From Celoporthe dispersa (lineage: Eukaryota > Ascomycota > Sordariomycetes > Diaporthales > Cryphonectriaceae), in the NCBI GenBank assembly GCA_016584495.1, contig WAID01000009.1:3348001-3412000 (forward strand): a stretch of 64,000 nucleotides of DNA, given 5' to 3'. A program made the position numbers and the translations under genes. Below the pieces are notes generated by a model. It was not told where the DNA came from, did not search any database, and was given only the letters and a program-made list of their open reading frames with translations. Positions 45,312 through 57,549 of this stretch are shown piece after piece. Numbering within the stretch: the stretch's first letter is position 1; each line of letters starts with the position of its first letter.

Positions 45312-47049
45312 GGCTGGCGGTGTCGATTGCTGTTATGCAGTCGGCGGTCGGTTGTAGCAAGCTTGAGATGGTCGGTCGAGTCGGCCAACCGAGAAGGCGT
45401 GACGCCGGAACCGAGATCGTAAGTACGAGGGAGTGTAGAGAGCCAGAGCCACCAGAAGCAAAATGAATCGCACGGTGTTGCTCGGCACGGGTTTGCCGCC
45501 GTGAAACAGTGTGTCAGGTCAAAATTGCGGATCCGCCACACTGGCTGGCTTGGGCCCGGGCTCACTCTTGGCCAGCTCTGTGCCCGTCCGAGATGGAGGA
45601 AGGATTGCGAAGTGGTCTGATGGGATTGCGGCTGAAAGGTTTAGCTGGTTTTTTGGTCCCAAGGTCTATGTCTGTTGGGTTGTAGTCGCAAAAGAGCAGA
45701 GAGGGGAATTGAGGAAATTCCTTCAGCAGAGCCTGAAGGGGGTGGTCGGTGTCCAGCGATGAGTCGAAACGGCAGCGGGCGCACTCGCCTCCTATCCTAA
45801 ATCGTCGTAGGACCAGCGAGGGCGAGTGAGACGGTGCCCCCATGCGACACTGCTCGGAGCGACTCGGTCCTGCGAGCTGCATATTTTTTGTGCCAACTTA
45901 CGTACCTCCCCGCCCGACGATCCCGAGCGTCCCGCAGTACCTATCTGCTTGCTTGATATGTGTACACAGTAGCCTGCTGCAGTGCATACCCAAGTACACA
46001 TGCTGAGACGCCGAGAAATCCTTCATTTATCTGTCCTTTCCTTTCCTTTCCTTCCTTCTCTTTTCCCGGCTGCTCCTAGGGCCCCCCAAACCCCCTGGTC
46101 CTGCAGCAGCCACGTACAAACACACATACATTACTCCGACTTGCCCCTCACGAAGGATAGCCCTCGGGGCCTGGAAAACGAGAATGCGTTTATCATCATT
46201 GAAGGTCACATCTCGTATACACAGATAGGTACCTTCGTAGTCGACCTGTCTGTCTCACCTCCTTTCTGCCTGTGATTCAACACCCAGAGGCTGGTGCCAA
46301 GGCTCGGCTGAATCCTCGGTCGCCGAGCACAGTCAATGCGTGCGAACAACAAGAGATGAAAAAAGAGTCTTCCAGGACTGGCATTGGGGCTCGGACGACG
46401 GTGCTGCATTCCTGAATTGAATTCAGCCGCTGTGGCCATGACGCGTCCACCCTGTGCTCGTCGCGAAAATACAGCGGCACTAGAGCTGCAGCAGCAACTG
46501 TTGGTCTTCTGGGTCGATCATGCGCGTGTTCATTACCAGGTGGTGGGTAGTTGGGTGAGAAGGGCACCGCATTTGATGTCATGATTCTGGTTCACGATTG
46601 GATGACAGCTGACTGGCTGTGCCCTCCAGAAACAGCCAGCAACCACATAGATGCCCGTCATCTCGAGCTGTAATCGGACGGCAAGCTCATGAGACGGACG
46701 GCCTTAAGTGGTATAGGAGGACGGCGACTCGTGCTTGTCGTACTGTGCGTGGTGGTCCTGCGGCAGTAGCCGTAACCGTAGCCTAGCCATGTCTATTTGT
46801 CATCGTCGCGACACCGGATGGGTGGGCCCTCTCATGGTGAGGTATGCCCAAGAAGTCCGCGCCGCCTCGCCTTCGCCAATCTGCGCTCACACTGCGAGAA
46901 GGCCCAATGTCGACGTTGACCCGTGAAGGCACGGCATCAAACGAGCTTGGCGAGCATGGAAGCAAATGCTGGATGAGTGAAGTGCACACCTGCAGGCAGT
47001 AGGAACACCCCATACGTCTCTAGTGAGACCTCTGAGACTTGAGGTTATT

Positions 47050-47091
47050 CAGCAGCAGCAGCAGCAGCAGCAGCAGCCGCAGCCGCAGCCG
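47050..47091. repeat. CAG/CCG trinucleotide repeat
   Basis: Run of CAG units continuing as CAGCCG units, about 42 nt, in non-coding DNA. Confidence 0.9.
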
Positions 47092-47562
47092 AGGACGCAC
47101 TTTGGTATGTCGAGCAAGTGCGAGGATAACCTCCTAGTTTGAGGAGTTATACCTCATCTCGTCGAGGAAAGGAGGAGCCGAAACCGTGGTCTCATAGAAC
47201 ATGGAAAATGTACTATGCTTGCAGGCGTGAATGGTCACGTCGTGTCAGTGTTGTAGAAGAAGGTCCTGACCAGATTCCATTTCGACGGAGGCAGTGGTGA
47301 GATGACGCTATTTACTACTTGGTAGGCACGACTGACAGATTGTAGCCTGGTCGTTCTTGCCATAATAGAGGAGGGGTTGTATCCTAGAGGTGCACCTGCC
47401 TTGATTGGGCACACCGTGCAAGAGTCTGTTTGTTTACTTCGCGCCTCCCTCTCTGAGATGATCACAACTTCTTATGAGCCAGATGTGCGACTTCGCTTGT
47501 TTTTGCACTCGAACCATCATCACCTCTCACACTCGACCATCACCATCACCGACACACACACG

Positions 47563-47564
<2 letters not shown>

Positions 47565-47624
<60 letters not shown>
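47565..47624. repeat. (CT)30 microsatellite
   Basis: Sixty-nt perfect CT run, followed by further CT-rich sequence, about 230 bp before the ATG at 47852; probably in the promoter or leader of that gene. Confidence 0.95.
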
Positions 47625-47629
<5 letters not shown>

Positions 47630-47851
47630 CCTCTCTCTCTTTCCCTCTCGCCCTCCCACAAGGCCCCCCCCGCTCCCCTTTCTCTCTGCTCTCTCGTCGT
47701 CCTGCTCCTCGTTACCATCTCAATTGCATCAGTATTGATGCCGTCAGTCCATCAGGGCTCGTCAGCCAAGGATAAGCCTGTCTCGCTTGCACTTCAACGA
47801 TAATGGCTGGCCTGTGCTGCTGTAGTCTGCGTCGCCAAAAGAAGAGACTCG

Positions 47852-50800
47852 ATGGCGAGGGAGGTGCCTGGCCGAGATCCAGGTGGCTCATCCACTCATT
47901 CCTCTACGACCTGCCTGCCTCCTCCTAATCCCAATGGCCTGGCCCTCTCACCTCAGTCCACAGCAGCTGAATCGTCTTTGACCGACCCCCTTCCCGGAGC
48001 TGCTGCGGATGCCCTCATCCAGTCGGGCGAGCTCGTTATTGAGGACTCCGAAGACGACAATGGAGACGATGGCCTGGCTCAAGGCACCAGAGGAAGGAGC
48101 ACCAGCACGGTTCAGGCGGTCAAGGCCCGTATCTGCCGCCATCTCTCCCAGGACTCCCTGTCACGCCGGGTCGAGACCATAGATCAGATGGCACACCGCG
48201 CCAAGGTGAAGCGGCTCATGCGCAAGCGGATCCAAGAGGAGCTCCAGGGCGAGACCGACGAGGCTGCCAGTAAAGCCTCTACGTCTTCTTCGGACCTCAA
48301 CTCGGCATCTACAACTCTTACCGCCAACGGGCCCAGAGATACCATTGAGTTCACGGTACAGGAGGACACGGATAGAGGTCCCATCGAGGGCAAGGCAGTC
48401 TGGCTTCCTCCCAGTTTCGGGAAGTACGATGAGCATAGCGCACCAGGATCCGTGTCCCAGCGATTCTCGGTGCCGCCATTTGGCAAGGAGAAGTGCCAGC
48501 CAGGTGACCGCCCTCTGAGCTTGCAAGACCGGACCAGCGCTGGGTCCATGATCACGCAGGCCGACGGCCACAGACACTCCAGGCACTGCAGTTCCGGGCC
48601 GGACACTCCAGCCTCTCCAGAGCCTGGCCTGGTCCGAGGTACCAGTTTCCGCGATACCTCGTCCTTTGCTTCTTGGAGGCTGTCCCTTAGTGCGGCCAAG
48701 CTGGCTGAGCTGCTTACGCCCGACAGGAACCTGTCGCCTTCCGGCCCAGTGGCTAGGAGTTACTGTTCTGATGGCCTTTCTGTCACTGACAATCAAGGCC
48801 AGGCACCCGCCAGGCGCCCTAGGAGCAAGTCATCCTCCCTCGTGGTACAGGGCCCGAGCCTGATGAGCAAGCTCAACTCAAGCCAGGTGTCCCTCACCTC
48901 CAGCCACCGCCTGCCCATCCCGCCCTCCCAGTCTTTGATCCGCGAAGAGTCACCCGTCGGGATATGGCTCCGAACCCAGAGCCAACAATTTCGCAGCGCT
49001 CAGGCGGGAGAATCTGGCGCCGTCATTGCAGACAATGGCAGACATGACCTAGATGACCCATACCGTCCTGAACTTAAGATATATGATCTCTCAGAGCGCT
49101 TTGACCAAGTCCGTGAGGATCAGCAACTACAGGTCCCAGAGGAAGCCTCACATCTCCCTCGCAGCCGGACTGAAGACGGGTACATACGCTCGTACGCTTG
49201 GAAAATGCCTATGCATGGTAGTAGCGACAAACCTAGACGGACAACTGCACGCGGCGGGGCTCAGCCTACCGGCCACTCCCCTTGCAAGAAGTCCCGGTGG
49301 CGCTTCACGACCAGCAAGATTGGACGATAGTCCCATCGTTTCTAGTCTCGTCAGGAGAGGTGTTGGCGGTTTGAGACTCCCCTCTTTCAGATGTGGGTGC
49401 TCTCTGCTATTGTCTCTGTGATGGGCAGCATCTAATCCTTCCCTCCCGGGTTTTCTCTTCCTTTTTTTTTAGGGCCCTTCCTCTCCATCAAGGGTGAAGT
49501 TAGTGTTCGATCTTGCCCGCCACCATCGAGTCCGAGTCTTGCCAATTCGAGTTCTCAAGAAATGAAGGTGGAGTCTGGATCGGATACTTCTAGTCTCTAC
49601 CGAGAGCTTCTCTATCGTCGTGAGCTCGGGCTGCGCCCCGGGGAAATGCGATGCGGCGGTTCACATCTTTGTGAAACTCCTGCATCACCACTGCCTGTGT
49701 GGAACAGATTCCATGAGAAAATCGATGAGGAGACCTACCTTTCAAAGCTGGAATTTCCATTGTCTCACCTGTTTCCGAATCCCAATTATGACGTGCCGAC
49801 AGCTTCACACCCTTTCGATGGCAGCGCCTCTGATCTTGTCATCTCCCAGACGAATGGATGTAGTGGCTCCGACAAACGGCAAAGGACATCTCGGGTCGTT
49901 CCGACCACAACCATCTCAGGGTTCCGTCAAACGATTATCGGGCCAACGACACGAGATCCGGCACCTTGGATCCAAGATCCCAAGCCAAGAATAGTGACAT
50001 TTCTCGACCTCGTGGTTTTTCTTCGTCCAAGGACGGTGATGAGACAGCCGAGCTGTGGAGACGGGCGCTCAGAGCCGAATCCGTGCCGAGATCCCAGAGG
50101 CGTAGCACGTCGTCACATTCACACGCTGCTCATGCTGAGCTGCGGCGACCAGCTGGCCGTGGTGAGCTACTACGGCTTCCTCGACCATCGGTGGAAGGGA
50201 GACGCAGTGGACCCGAACCGCTTATCCGTTCTTCGGCGTGCAGGAAAGGAACACCGACGCAAGAGGACGAGGTAGTTCGACAGCCACTGATGGGCACAAG
50301 AACGTCTCCGAGAGATATGGCTTGGCTGCTTGACATGAAAAGGCGACAGTCCAAAGCCTTGATTCGTCGTCCCCTGCCCCCTTCGTCCCAGGCCATCAGC
50401 TTCCCAACGAAGATGCCGCCAGCCTCCTGGGCCAAATATCCCTCACACAACCGTGGAGAGCGAAATGCCGTCGCTAACGAGGCAGATGATGTCAAGCCAA
50501 GAGACTTCGCTATTACAGGCATATCAGCTACTGGGCAAGTCACCTGGACCACGGACAAGGAGGGCACCGCACCAAAGCAGAAAAGTGCTGTTCGGTCCTT
50601 CTCGGACAAGTTCACTCAGCCGTTCAAATCTCAGCTCAGCCGAATCACCCCGGGACGGCCAATCGCCCTTTCCATGGACAGATCCATGCGAGGCGAGAGG
50701 CGAAGCAGCATCCAGGCGTCTGGCGATCTCGAGTACCCTGAGCTTGAGCTCCTTCCCACCACCGGAGGATACAACGACCTTCGCGCGCTTGAGAGAGAGA

Positions 50801-51348
50801 TCCACGAGATGAAGGGACTTTCTGATTCGATAATGCCGATGGCCTCGACCTCGGCTGACATTCTCAGCAGCTCTAGCCTGTCTGAGAAGATGACTGGGGT
50901 CTTCCAACGGGATGGGAGCTCGGAGTTTGGACCATTGAAGTTGAATGACATGGGTGGCTTCGAAGAAAGGCAGACAAGCTGCATGTTCATGCAGTCGCCT
51001 GTGACCCCGGAATCTCGGGCTGGTCATCTGGACCTGACTCTTGCCAAGAATTCCAGCGGTTCATCTGGACGGAGATATGCGACACCTCTCACTCATGCCT
51101 CTTCCTGCTCGGATGGCCCTTCTCGTTCCACTACACCTGACACCGCCTTGAATCTACCACTCACCGTCCCTACCCCAAATTCCGTGGGGTGCAGTGCCTG
51201 TGTGACTAGTCGCATGAGTCTCAGCGGTCCAGTCAGAGCACCAAACCTTGGCAGGTCTGTTGCCCGATCAAGAACATGGAATGGGCGAGGCAATACGAGG
51301 GTGATGTCTGCTCCAATGTCGGCCGTCCCTGTATTGACCTGGATATGA
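47852..51348 (+). CDS. 1056-aa Ser-rich, largely disordered protein of unknown function
   Basis: One gene in three exons: 47852-49217, 49473-49792 and 49864-51348. The 255-nt first intron starts with GTAGTA (a donor 3 nt later is possible) and ends in a poly-T tract plus AG; sequence after it reads PFLSIKGEVSVRSCPPPSS in frame with what follows. The second intron is about 71 nt (GTGCCG...ATGTAG) and moves into the frame of TAKDISGRSDHNHLRVPS. Most of the protein is Ser/Pro/Arg-rich with few hydrophobic stretches. Islands that look conserved are ETIDQMAHRAKVKRLMRKR (basic helix, about residue 110), KIYDLSERFDQVREDQ, YRRELGLRPGEM, DMAWLLDMKRRQSKALI, FAITGISATGQVTW and LRALEREIHEMKGLSDS. No known domain recognised. 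No signal peptide or membrane segment; nuclear or cytosolic (inference). Confidence 0.75.
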
Positions 51349-53136
51349 GGTCTTTTCAGACTCGTGCACACATTTTTAGCAACCAACGGCACATTTCAAC
51401 ACTAATAACAAGAGTTGGTGTCGAAGCTACTATGCAAGGTCATGATTAGGCAATGTCTGTACTATTGCCGCCGCGCAAACACACACCGGCGCAGGATTAT
51501 GCTCCCCTAAGAAGGGCCGGGGATACTAAATTAACGAGGAGCCTCTGGGTGGCTGCAGCATATCTACTCGTCGTCTGAAAGATATCGTACTTGACACGAC
51601 AGGAAATTGACGACTCCTACTAATGTTGGAAGATTATGCACGGTCTGACTAATGACAAAGCATTCTGCTGGTGATCACATAGATAGGGAGGCACTTCACC
51701 GCGATTTCGGGATCACCCCCGGTTTAGCAATGTTTCACTATTCATTTTCTGGCTGGGCTTATGCCGCATCTCAGAGCGAGTGCCTCTCGGGATCGAGAGC
51801 TCTCAGAACGACGGCCTTGCCACAGGTTGAAGTAATTGATTCATTACTCCTATGCTTACTGTGCAATTAAGTGAGTGTGTCAGCACTATCTTCCTAGGCA
51901 AGCTATGGGCTGATCGGTGTGTATCACGAGCGTCATTGGGTGATGCCCGCTGCCTTATGGCCAATCTGATCAACAGCGAGGTCCAAGATGCACATGTGCG
52001 CTTTCGTTCATCCGATATCAGAGTGGGCTCTTAACCCGTTGTTCCGGCCCCACACACACACACATCGACATCCAGGACTACTGTACTTGATTGGCTCTCA
52101 GCACGGGGCATGGAAGCCACCTGCATGTCTTAGCTTCACGTGCATGGAAGGGAGGCGGCCAGGTAGCCTTAGGGCTGAGATACGAGGGTGAGAAATAACG
52201 TGACACATGCGTACGGTCGAATTGGGCATTCCAGCAAGCTTTGCCATGCCTTCACAGACTGGGCGCCACACCAAGGTGTACCGGGGCATCGGGTTTCAGC
52301 CGCATTGGCTGTGTGCTGCTGCTGACCGATGCAGGGCAGTACTCGCACTCGGTGCGAGAGGAAGGGGGTTCGCTTTCATATGTTGTCGCAGCCTAAGTGT
52401 GTGTGCTGCTGGCGCTTTGTTGGTCAGAATATTGCCAGGTGGGACGTCCGCTCGTTCCGAAACCTCCGAGCCATCTCATGGGAGAATTGTGGCGCCCAGA
52501 GCCGTGAGGGCCGGTGAGGCGAGAGGCTTCAGACTGTCTTACCTACTTGTTTTTCGCAACACCCGAGACACCACTAACATGTTCATCACTAGTCTCAGCC
52601 TCACGAGGAGCTAAGCCATTCGTCGTTCGATTTTTAATCGGGCTCATACCTGTTTTTGTTTCTGCACTTGTGCTAGACTCAACATCCAGCTGAGCTTCAT
52701 CGTCCGGGGAAGAAAGGCGCAGGAGGAGAAGGGGGAGGGGGAGGGGGAAAGGGGAGGATGGCGGAGGAGTCTGGCCAATGCATCGCATCGTATGAAATCT
52801 CGCCTCTCTCTCTAGCTTTGGTGGGTGCAAGCTCTGAGGTAAGATCCGATAGTCTTACATCCAACACTCGGTGATGACTGAGTCCAAGCCGCATGTGGAT
52901 GCCTACACGAAGAACCTCGGGGCGGTGACCATTGAGAGGATGTTCATGGTCGGTTGGGAGCAGAGCTGAGTTGGGTATTTCCGAGCGAGAGAGTGAGTTA
53001 ATGAATAGAAGGGGGACGTGCCAAGTCTCGCCTGAGCCTTCTCTTTCCTTTCCTCTTCTTCTCCCTCACCACTTTGATGCTACCAAGCTACAATTTCTAA
53101 CGAGCTGTACGGTCTCCTTTAGTACAACCCGTCAAG
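51349..53136. other. Intergenic; laccase promoter
   Basis: About 1.8 kb between co-directional genes. I see no gene; a G-rich GGGGGAGGG tract lies at 52,726-52,757. The last 100 bp before the laccase ATG are pyrimidine-rich leader. Confidence 0.45.
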
Positions 53137-55715
53137 ATGGGCTTCTTTCAGTCATGTCTTGATGCGCTCTTGCAGCTCGCTGCGCTGAACCCTTTTAATC
53201 CTTACGGCGACTATTCACAAAAGCCGCTCTTCGGCAGCTCGCACGATTCTGTGCAGAGCCCCTTGCCAGCGTCTCCTGACACGATCACTATCGAGCCGGA
53301 ACACGCCTCGCCGGGATTCCAGTGTGTCTATCCAGCTAGGTGGAAGTCCTGCAACACGCCGACATCTAGGGACTGCTGGCTTCAAGATACCGAATCTGCG
53401 GATGAATTTGGGGCATACTCCCAGATTGATATCCACACGGACTGTGAGTAAACGTCTAATGGAGTAAGCTGTTGAGAAGAATCTGACTAACCTTTTTTGT
53501 AGATGAGAACGAAGAGGCCACACCTCCTGGTATTACTCGAGAGGTGAGTTATCTTCCTGCATGGCAACCTGTTGTAATCTTTAACACAGAGACTAACAGC
53601 TTGGTAGTACTGGCTCGAGGTAGACGGAGACTTTCTGGTAAGATCAATGGCTAGGTGAAAATCACTCTTTTTAGACGAAGAATTTGCTCTGACCTGTTGT
53701 TGATTGTCATAGCTCACTGCCGATGGCTTCCCCAAGACAAGCGGAAAGGTCTTCAACAAGCAATTTCCCGGCCCACTTATCGAAGCATGCTGGGGCGATG
53801 AGCTCGTGATCCATGTGAAGAATAACTATAGTGCAAACGGGACGACTATACACTGGCACGGCATCCGCCAGCTGAACACTATGCAGATGGACGGTGTCAA
53901 CGGCGTCACACAATGCCCTATTGCTTACGAGGACTCCTTCACTTACAAGTTCAGGGCCTTGCAGTATGGCCACACATGGTATCACTCGCACTACTCACTC
54001 CAGGTAAGCTCGGATTTCTCACATTTAGAGTCTGAAAATTGAGGCAATTACGTGATCAGCTCTACTCACATGTCAACAGTATCCTGACGGCCTCGTTGGT
54101 CCACTCGTCATCCATGGCCCGTCAAGCACGAACTGGGATATCGATCTCGGCCCTATCCTGATTCAAGATTATGTCCACGACTCTGCCTTTGTCCGTTATC
54201 AGGCAGAGATCACGCCAGGTAGTATTGCCTATGCCGACAGCATTGTGGTCAACGGAACTGGCCATGATCCGATGACCGGCACTGGAGCGTATTTCAACAC
54301 CACGTTCACCAAAGGGAAGAAGCATGTCTTGAGACTGGTCAACGGATCAGCAGGAACGCACTACATCTTCTCTATTGACGGCCACAACCTCACGGTCATA
54401 GAATCAGATCTGGTTCCCATTGAGCCTTATACCACGACGAGTTTGCGCATCGGGATCGGTAGGCAATTCATTGCTAACTAGCCACTGCTGATCTGCCAGC
54501 CCACATTACTGACATGGTGCAAAACACACAGGTCAGCGCTATATGATCGTCGTCGAGGCTGACCAGGAGCCCGGCGATTACTGGATGCGCACCCACCCGA
54601 CCATAGGCTGCAACGCATTCACACCCACCCTGCCCTGCGGCGGTCGCTTCAATGCAACGTGCGAACCCTTCAACGTGACGACGGGCATCATCCGCTACGA
54701 CGCGGCGAGCACGGCCGAGCCCACCAGCCAGCCGTGGCCGTACAGTACCCTCTGCCTGGACGAGCCGTACAGCAGCCTGAAGCCCGTGGTGCCGTGGGTC
54801 ATCGACCACCACCCGGCCAACGAGATCACGGACAACAGGTTTGCGGCTGTGCACCAGACGGTCAATAGCTCCGCGGCCACGGGCGGATATGCTCACTGGG
54901 AGCTGACGCCCGACTTTCTGTGGCTGGACTTTGGGAACCCGACAATCTTGAACTTTGACAACAAGAGTTATGACCAGGATTCAAACTTCCATATCGTTGA
55001 TGGTGCGTAATTAGCTTGCCCCAGGGATTACGTGTGGCAATACTGACGCTGCTTGTTCATTTTAGAGAACTTTGATGCCGGCTATGTCTTCATGATCCTC
55101 GAAGCGTCGGCGAACACAAGTCTTCCCCTGCCGGACGGCACGACGGCTCTGTCGGGTAAGCGTGATCTCTCTCTCTGCAACAGTCATAACCTTATCACAA
55201 CCTATTCCGCGACTGACCGCCCGCATCTCAAGTGACCCACCCTCTGCACTGGCACGGCATGGACGTCGTCGTGCTCGCTCAGAACACCACCACCTTCGAC
55301 CCCGTCTCGAGCTACGAGACGTTTAACTTTGTGAATCCTCCGAGGCGGGACGTGGTCCTCCTGCCTGCTGGTGGCTATATCGCCATCGCCTTCAAGCCGG
55401 ATAACCCTGGAGCTTGGTTGCTTCACTGTCACATCGCTTGGCACGCCTCGGCTGGTGAGTCTTTTCTTTGTACCCGTCTTTGAGTCCGCCCGCATGCTTG
55501 ATAGATTGAGCAGAGTACAATAGAGATATATGCTGACAATATTCGATCTCTCTCCCCATTAAATAGGTCTCGGGCTGCAGATCCTGGAGCGCCAGCACGA
55601 CATCGTCAGGAGCCTCGGCGGACCTGAGGCTCTTGCGGAAACGGAGCGGGTGTGCCGGAACTGGAGGCAGTACAACAGTGCTCATCCCGTCGATCAGGAT
55701 GACTCTGGCATCTGA
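53137..55715 (+). CDS. Ascomycete laccase (multicopper oxidase)
   Basis: About 659 aa, nine exons: 53137-53443, 53503-53543, 53608-53637, 53713-54003, 54080-54458, 54532-55002, 55066-55155, 55233-55454 and 55567-55715, all with GT...AG borders and continuous frame. Oxidises phenolic substrates, reducing O2 to water. Copper-site motifs: HWHG (H173, H175), HSH (H217, H219), HPLHWHG (H539, H542, H544) and HCHIAWH (H601, C602, H603, H607), with Leu at the T1 axial position. The trinuclear and T1 sites are thus complete. The extended start ([14 protein letters not shown]...TREYWLEVDG) and the final DSGI are hallmarks of ascomycete laccases sensu stricto. Many N-glycosylation sites. The N-terminus [20 protein letters not shown] is a poor signal peptide, so the secretion route is uncertain. 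Confidence 0.94.
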
Positions 55716-55736
55716 GGCCATGTTGTTTTGGAATGG

Positions 55737-55742
55737 AATAAA
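55737..55742 (+). terminator. Possible poly(A) signal of laccase gene
   Basis: AATAAA 22 nt after the laccase stop codon; the position is close but the hexamer is canonical. Confidence 0.4.
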
Positions 55743-56639
55743 TTCTGGAGTGGCACTTTCTTTGATCTCTTGAGCGTCGATTCATGCACGATATGCAACG
55801 ACAGGATTGTTTGAACTTTTTAAATTGTCGGCAATATCTTAGGTGCGGCAGCTTTTTTTTATTAATTTTTTTATACCTTTCTTTCCTTCCTCAAGAAATG
55901 GGTTTTCGATTGTCAATTTTGTGAACTTGATTCCTCCCTGTCTTGCACCGGCTTGAGGTCTTCCGAGTAACAACTAATAATCAGCACGTAGCCGCAGCCG
56001 TTGAGACGAGGCTGTATGTAGGCTTAGGACCCACCCCGGGGGCCACCTGGCCACGAGCAGCGTGAGCTACAGCCCACGAGATATAGTATAGTAATAAAGT
56101 AGCGATGGGAGACCGCGATGATAGAAGGCTGCTTCTAGATCACAAGCAGAGACATCTGGAATGGTGCTCCCTACAGACGAGATACAAAATTGAGTGTACC
56201 ATGAAGTGTTGAGGTTGGTGGATAAATACCCAAGTTTTTTCATCCGATATGGTTGCTATGATTAACGACGGCTGTTCAAGGTCCAGAATACCGCCCAAGG
56301 TTCAAGAAACACAATGCATTCCAGATGACGTTACCGTTTGGGCGTCGTTTCCCAAAGAAGAATAGACAGATCGGGGCATTCCCGGTAGATCTTTCCTCCT
56401 GCGCCGCTCTCTCTTTTGCCCCTGGCTTTCTGCCGTCGGTGCTGCCAACGCACAATAGTTGGTGCTTAGCACATACCATTGCGCTGGTTTGCAGGAACAC
56501 TGGAGATCTGGAGATGCAACAAGGTGGCAGTGACGTGTCATGGGGGTGAAAAGCAGAAAGGCTCGCATTGATCAACTTAATGAATCTCAGGCACAAGACA
56601 GAACCACAATGCATTTGTTACATACTCGAATAGTACGAG

Positions 56640-57056
56640 TCAGATGGGGACTAAAGTGCGTGCATTTCTGCCCCCCCCCCCTTCCTTCTCTCCCTCTTCA
56701 GGTGGCATGTGGCAGGGTACATGCCATAGTACGCAGAAGTGGGCAGAAGTGGGCAAGGGCAAATGTTTTAGTGTGGAAGGGGTACCAGCACTAGTGACAT
56801 ATAAATTAGGTGGAATCGTGCCCTTGGTGGAGGTACCTCCTGCTAAGAGCCTTAGAGCCCTGCTCAGCTGGACAGGGACATGCTGTGCTCAAGCCAACAC
56901 TATCAGCCCATCTCCCACAGGCAATCGACCCATCGCGTGCCATCTGTGAGATCCCACCTGCAGCTTCCAGGTTTGCCTTATCTAATCTGGGCTAGCTAGA
57001 ACCAGAACTGCTGACTTCACAGCACTGCGTTACCACTACCACAGCAGAGGCTAGGT
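56640..57056 (-). repeat. Possible tRNA-derived SINE relic
   Basis: On the minus strand a tRNA-like head has an A-box-like TGGTAGTGGTAACGC (57042-57028) and, about 25 nt further, a B-box-like GGTTCTAGC (57003-56995). A hairpin TGCTG/CAGCA lies between them at the anticodon-arm place. About 350 bp of non-coding body follow. The arms are too degenerate for a working tRNA. Element extent is a guess; no second copy exists in the window. Confidence 0.35.
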
Positions 57057-57549
57057 ACCCTCCACCACCCGCACCTTACGCCCTTGGGACCTGGGGGGGG
57101 GCTCTGGATCGAAACGGCCATCTGCGCCCATCCTGTCTACTGCCGCTGTGCACTCTGGCTTTGGACCTTGACTTGAGCTGTGAACCTTTCACCCACCAGA
57201 CCACAGCCAGCCTTCTCGAGGTCACCTCTTGTCAAACCACACACACCGTCCCTTCCTGCAGTTGCGACCTGACCCTTCTGACCATTGTTTTCCGCGCGAG
57301 CAACCCTGGGCGCCTTGGCCCGACCAGGTCAACGGTTCAACTTGCGTTTGTCAATTGATCGACGGTCCACCCAACACAACCCACCCCCTTCGGTCTGCTG
57401 CGCAACAAGGCCAAGACGACACACGCAGGCGCAGACGAAAGAGGGAGGAGAGCAAGAGCAGAGGCGGATCGCATTTCAGGCCTGGTCAGGTCAGGTTGAC
57501 TTGCGCCACTTGACTGGCGTCGTTCGCATGTAGGCCACCGTCAACCGCC

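Larger units (their letters stand above)
45312..47851. other. Long divergent intergenic region with microsatellites
   Basis: About 2.5 kb separating the Zn2Cys6 gene (-) and the 47,852 gene (+). It contains a CAG/CCG repeat at 47,050-47,091 and a long CT tract at 47,565-47,624. No credible gene; probably two long regulatory/5'UTR regions. Confidence 0.45.
55716..57549. other. Intergenic with tRNA-like repeat relic
   Basis: About 1.8 kb between the laccase 3' end and the KDM4 start. A likely poly(A) signal AATAAA lies at 55,737-55,742. A SINE-like tRNA relic is at about 56,640-57,056, and C/G runs at 56,671-56,681 and 57,091-57,099. The last 400 bp are GC-rich promoter and leader. Confidence 0.45.
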
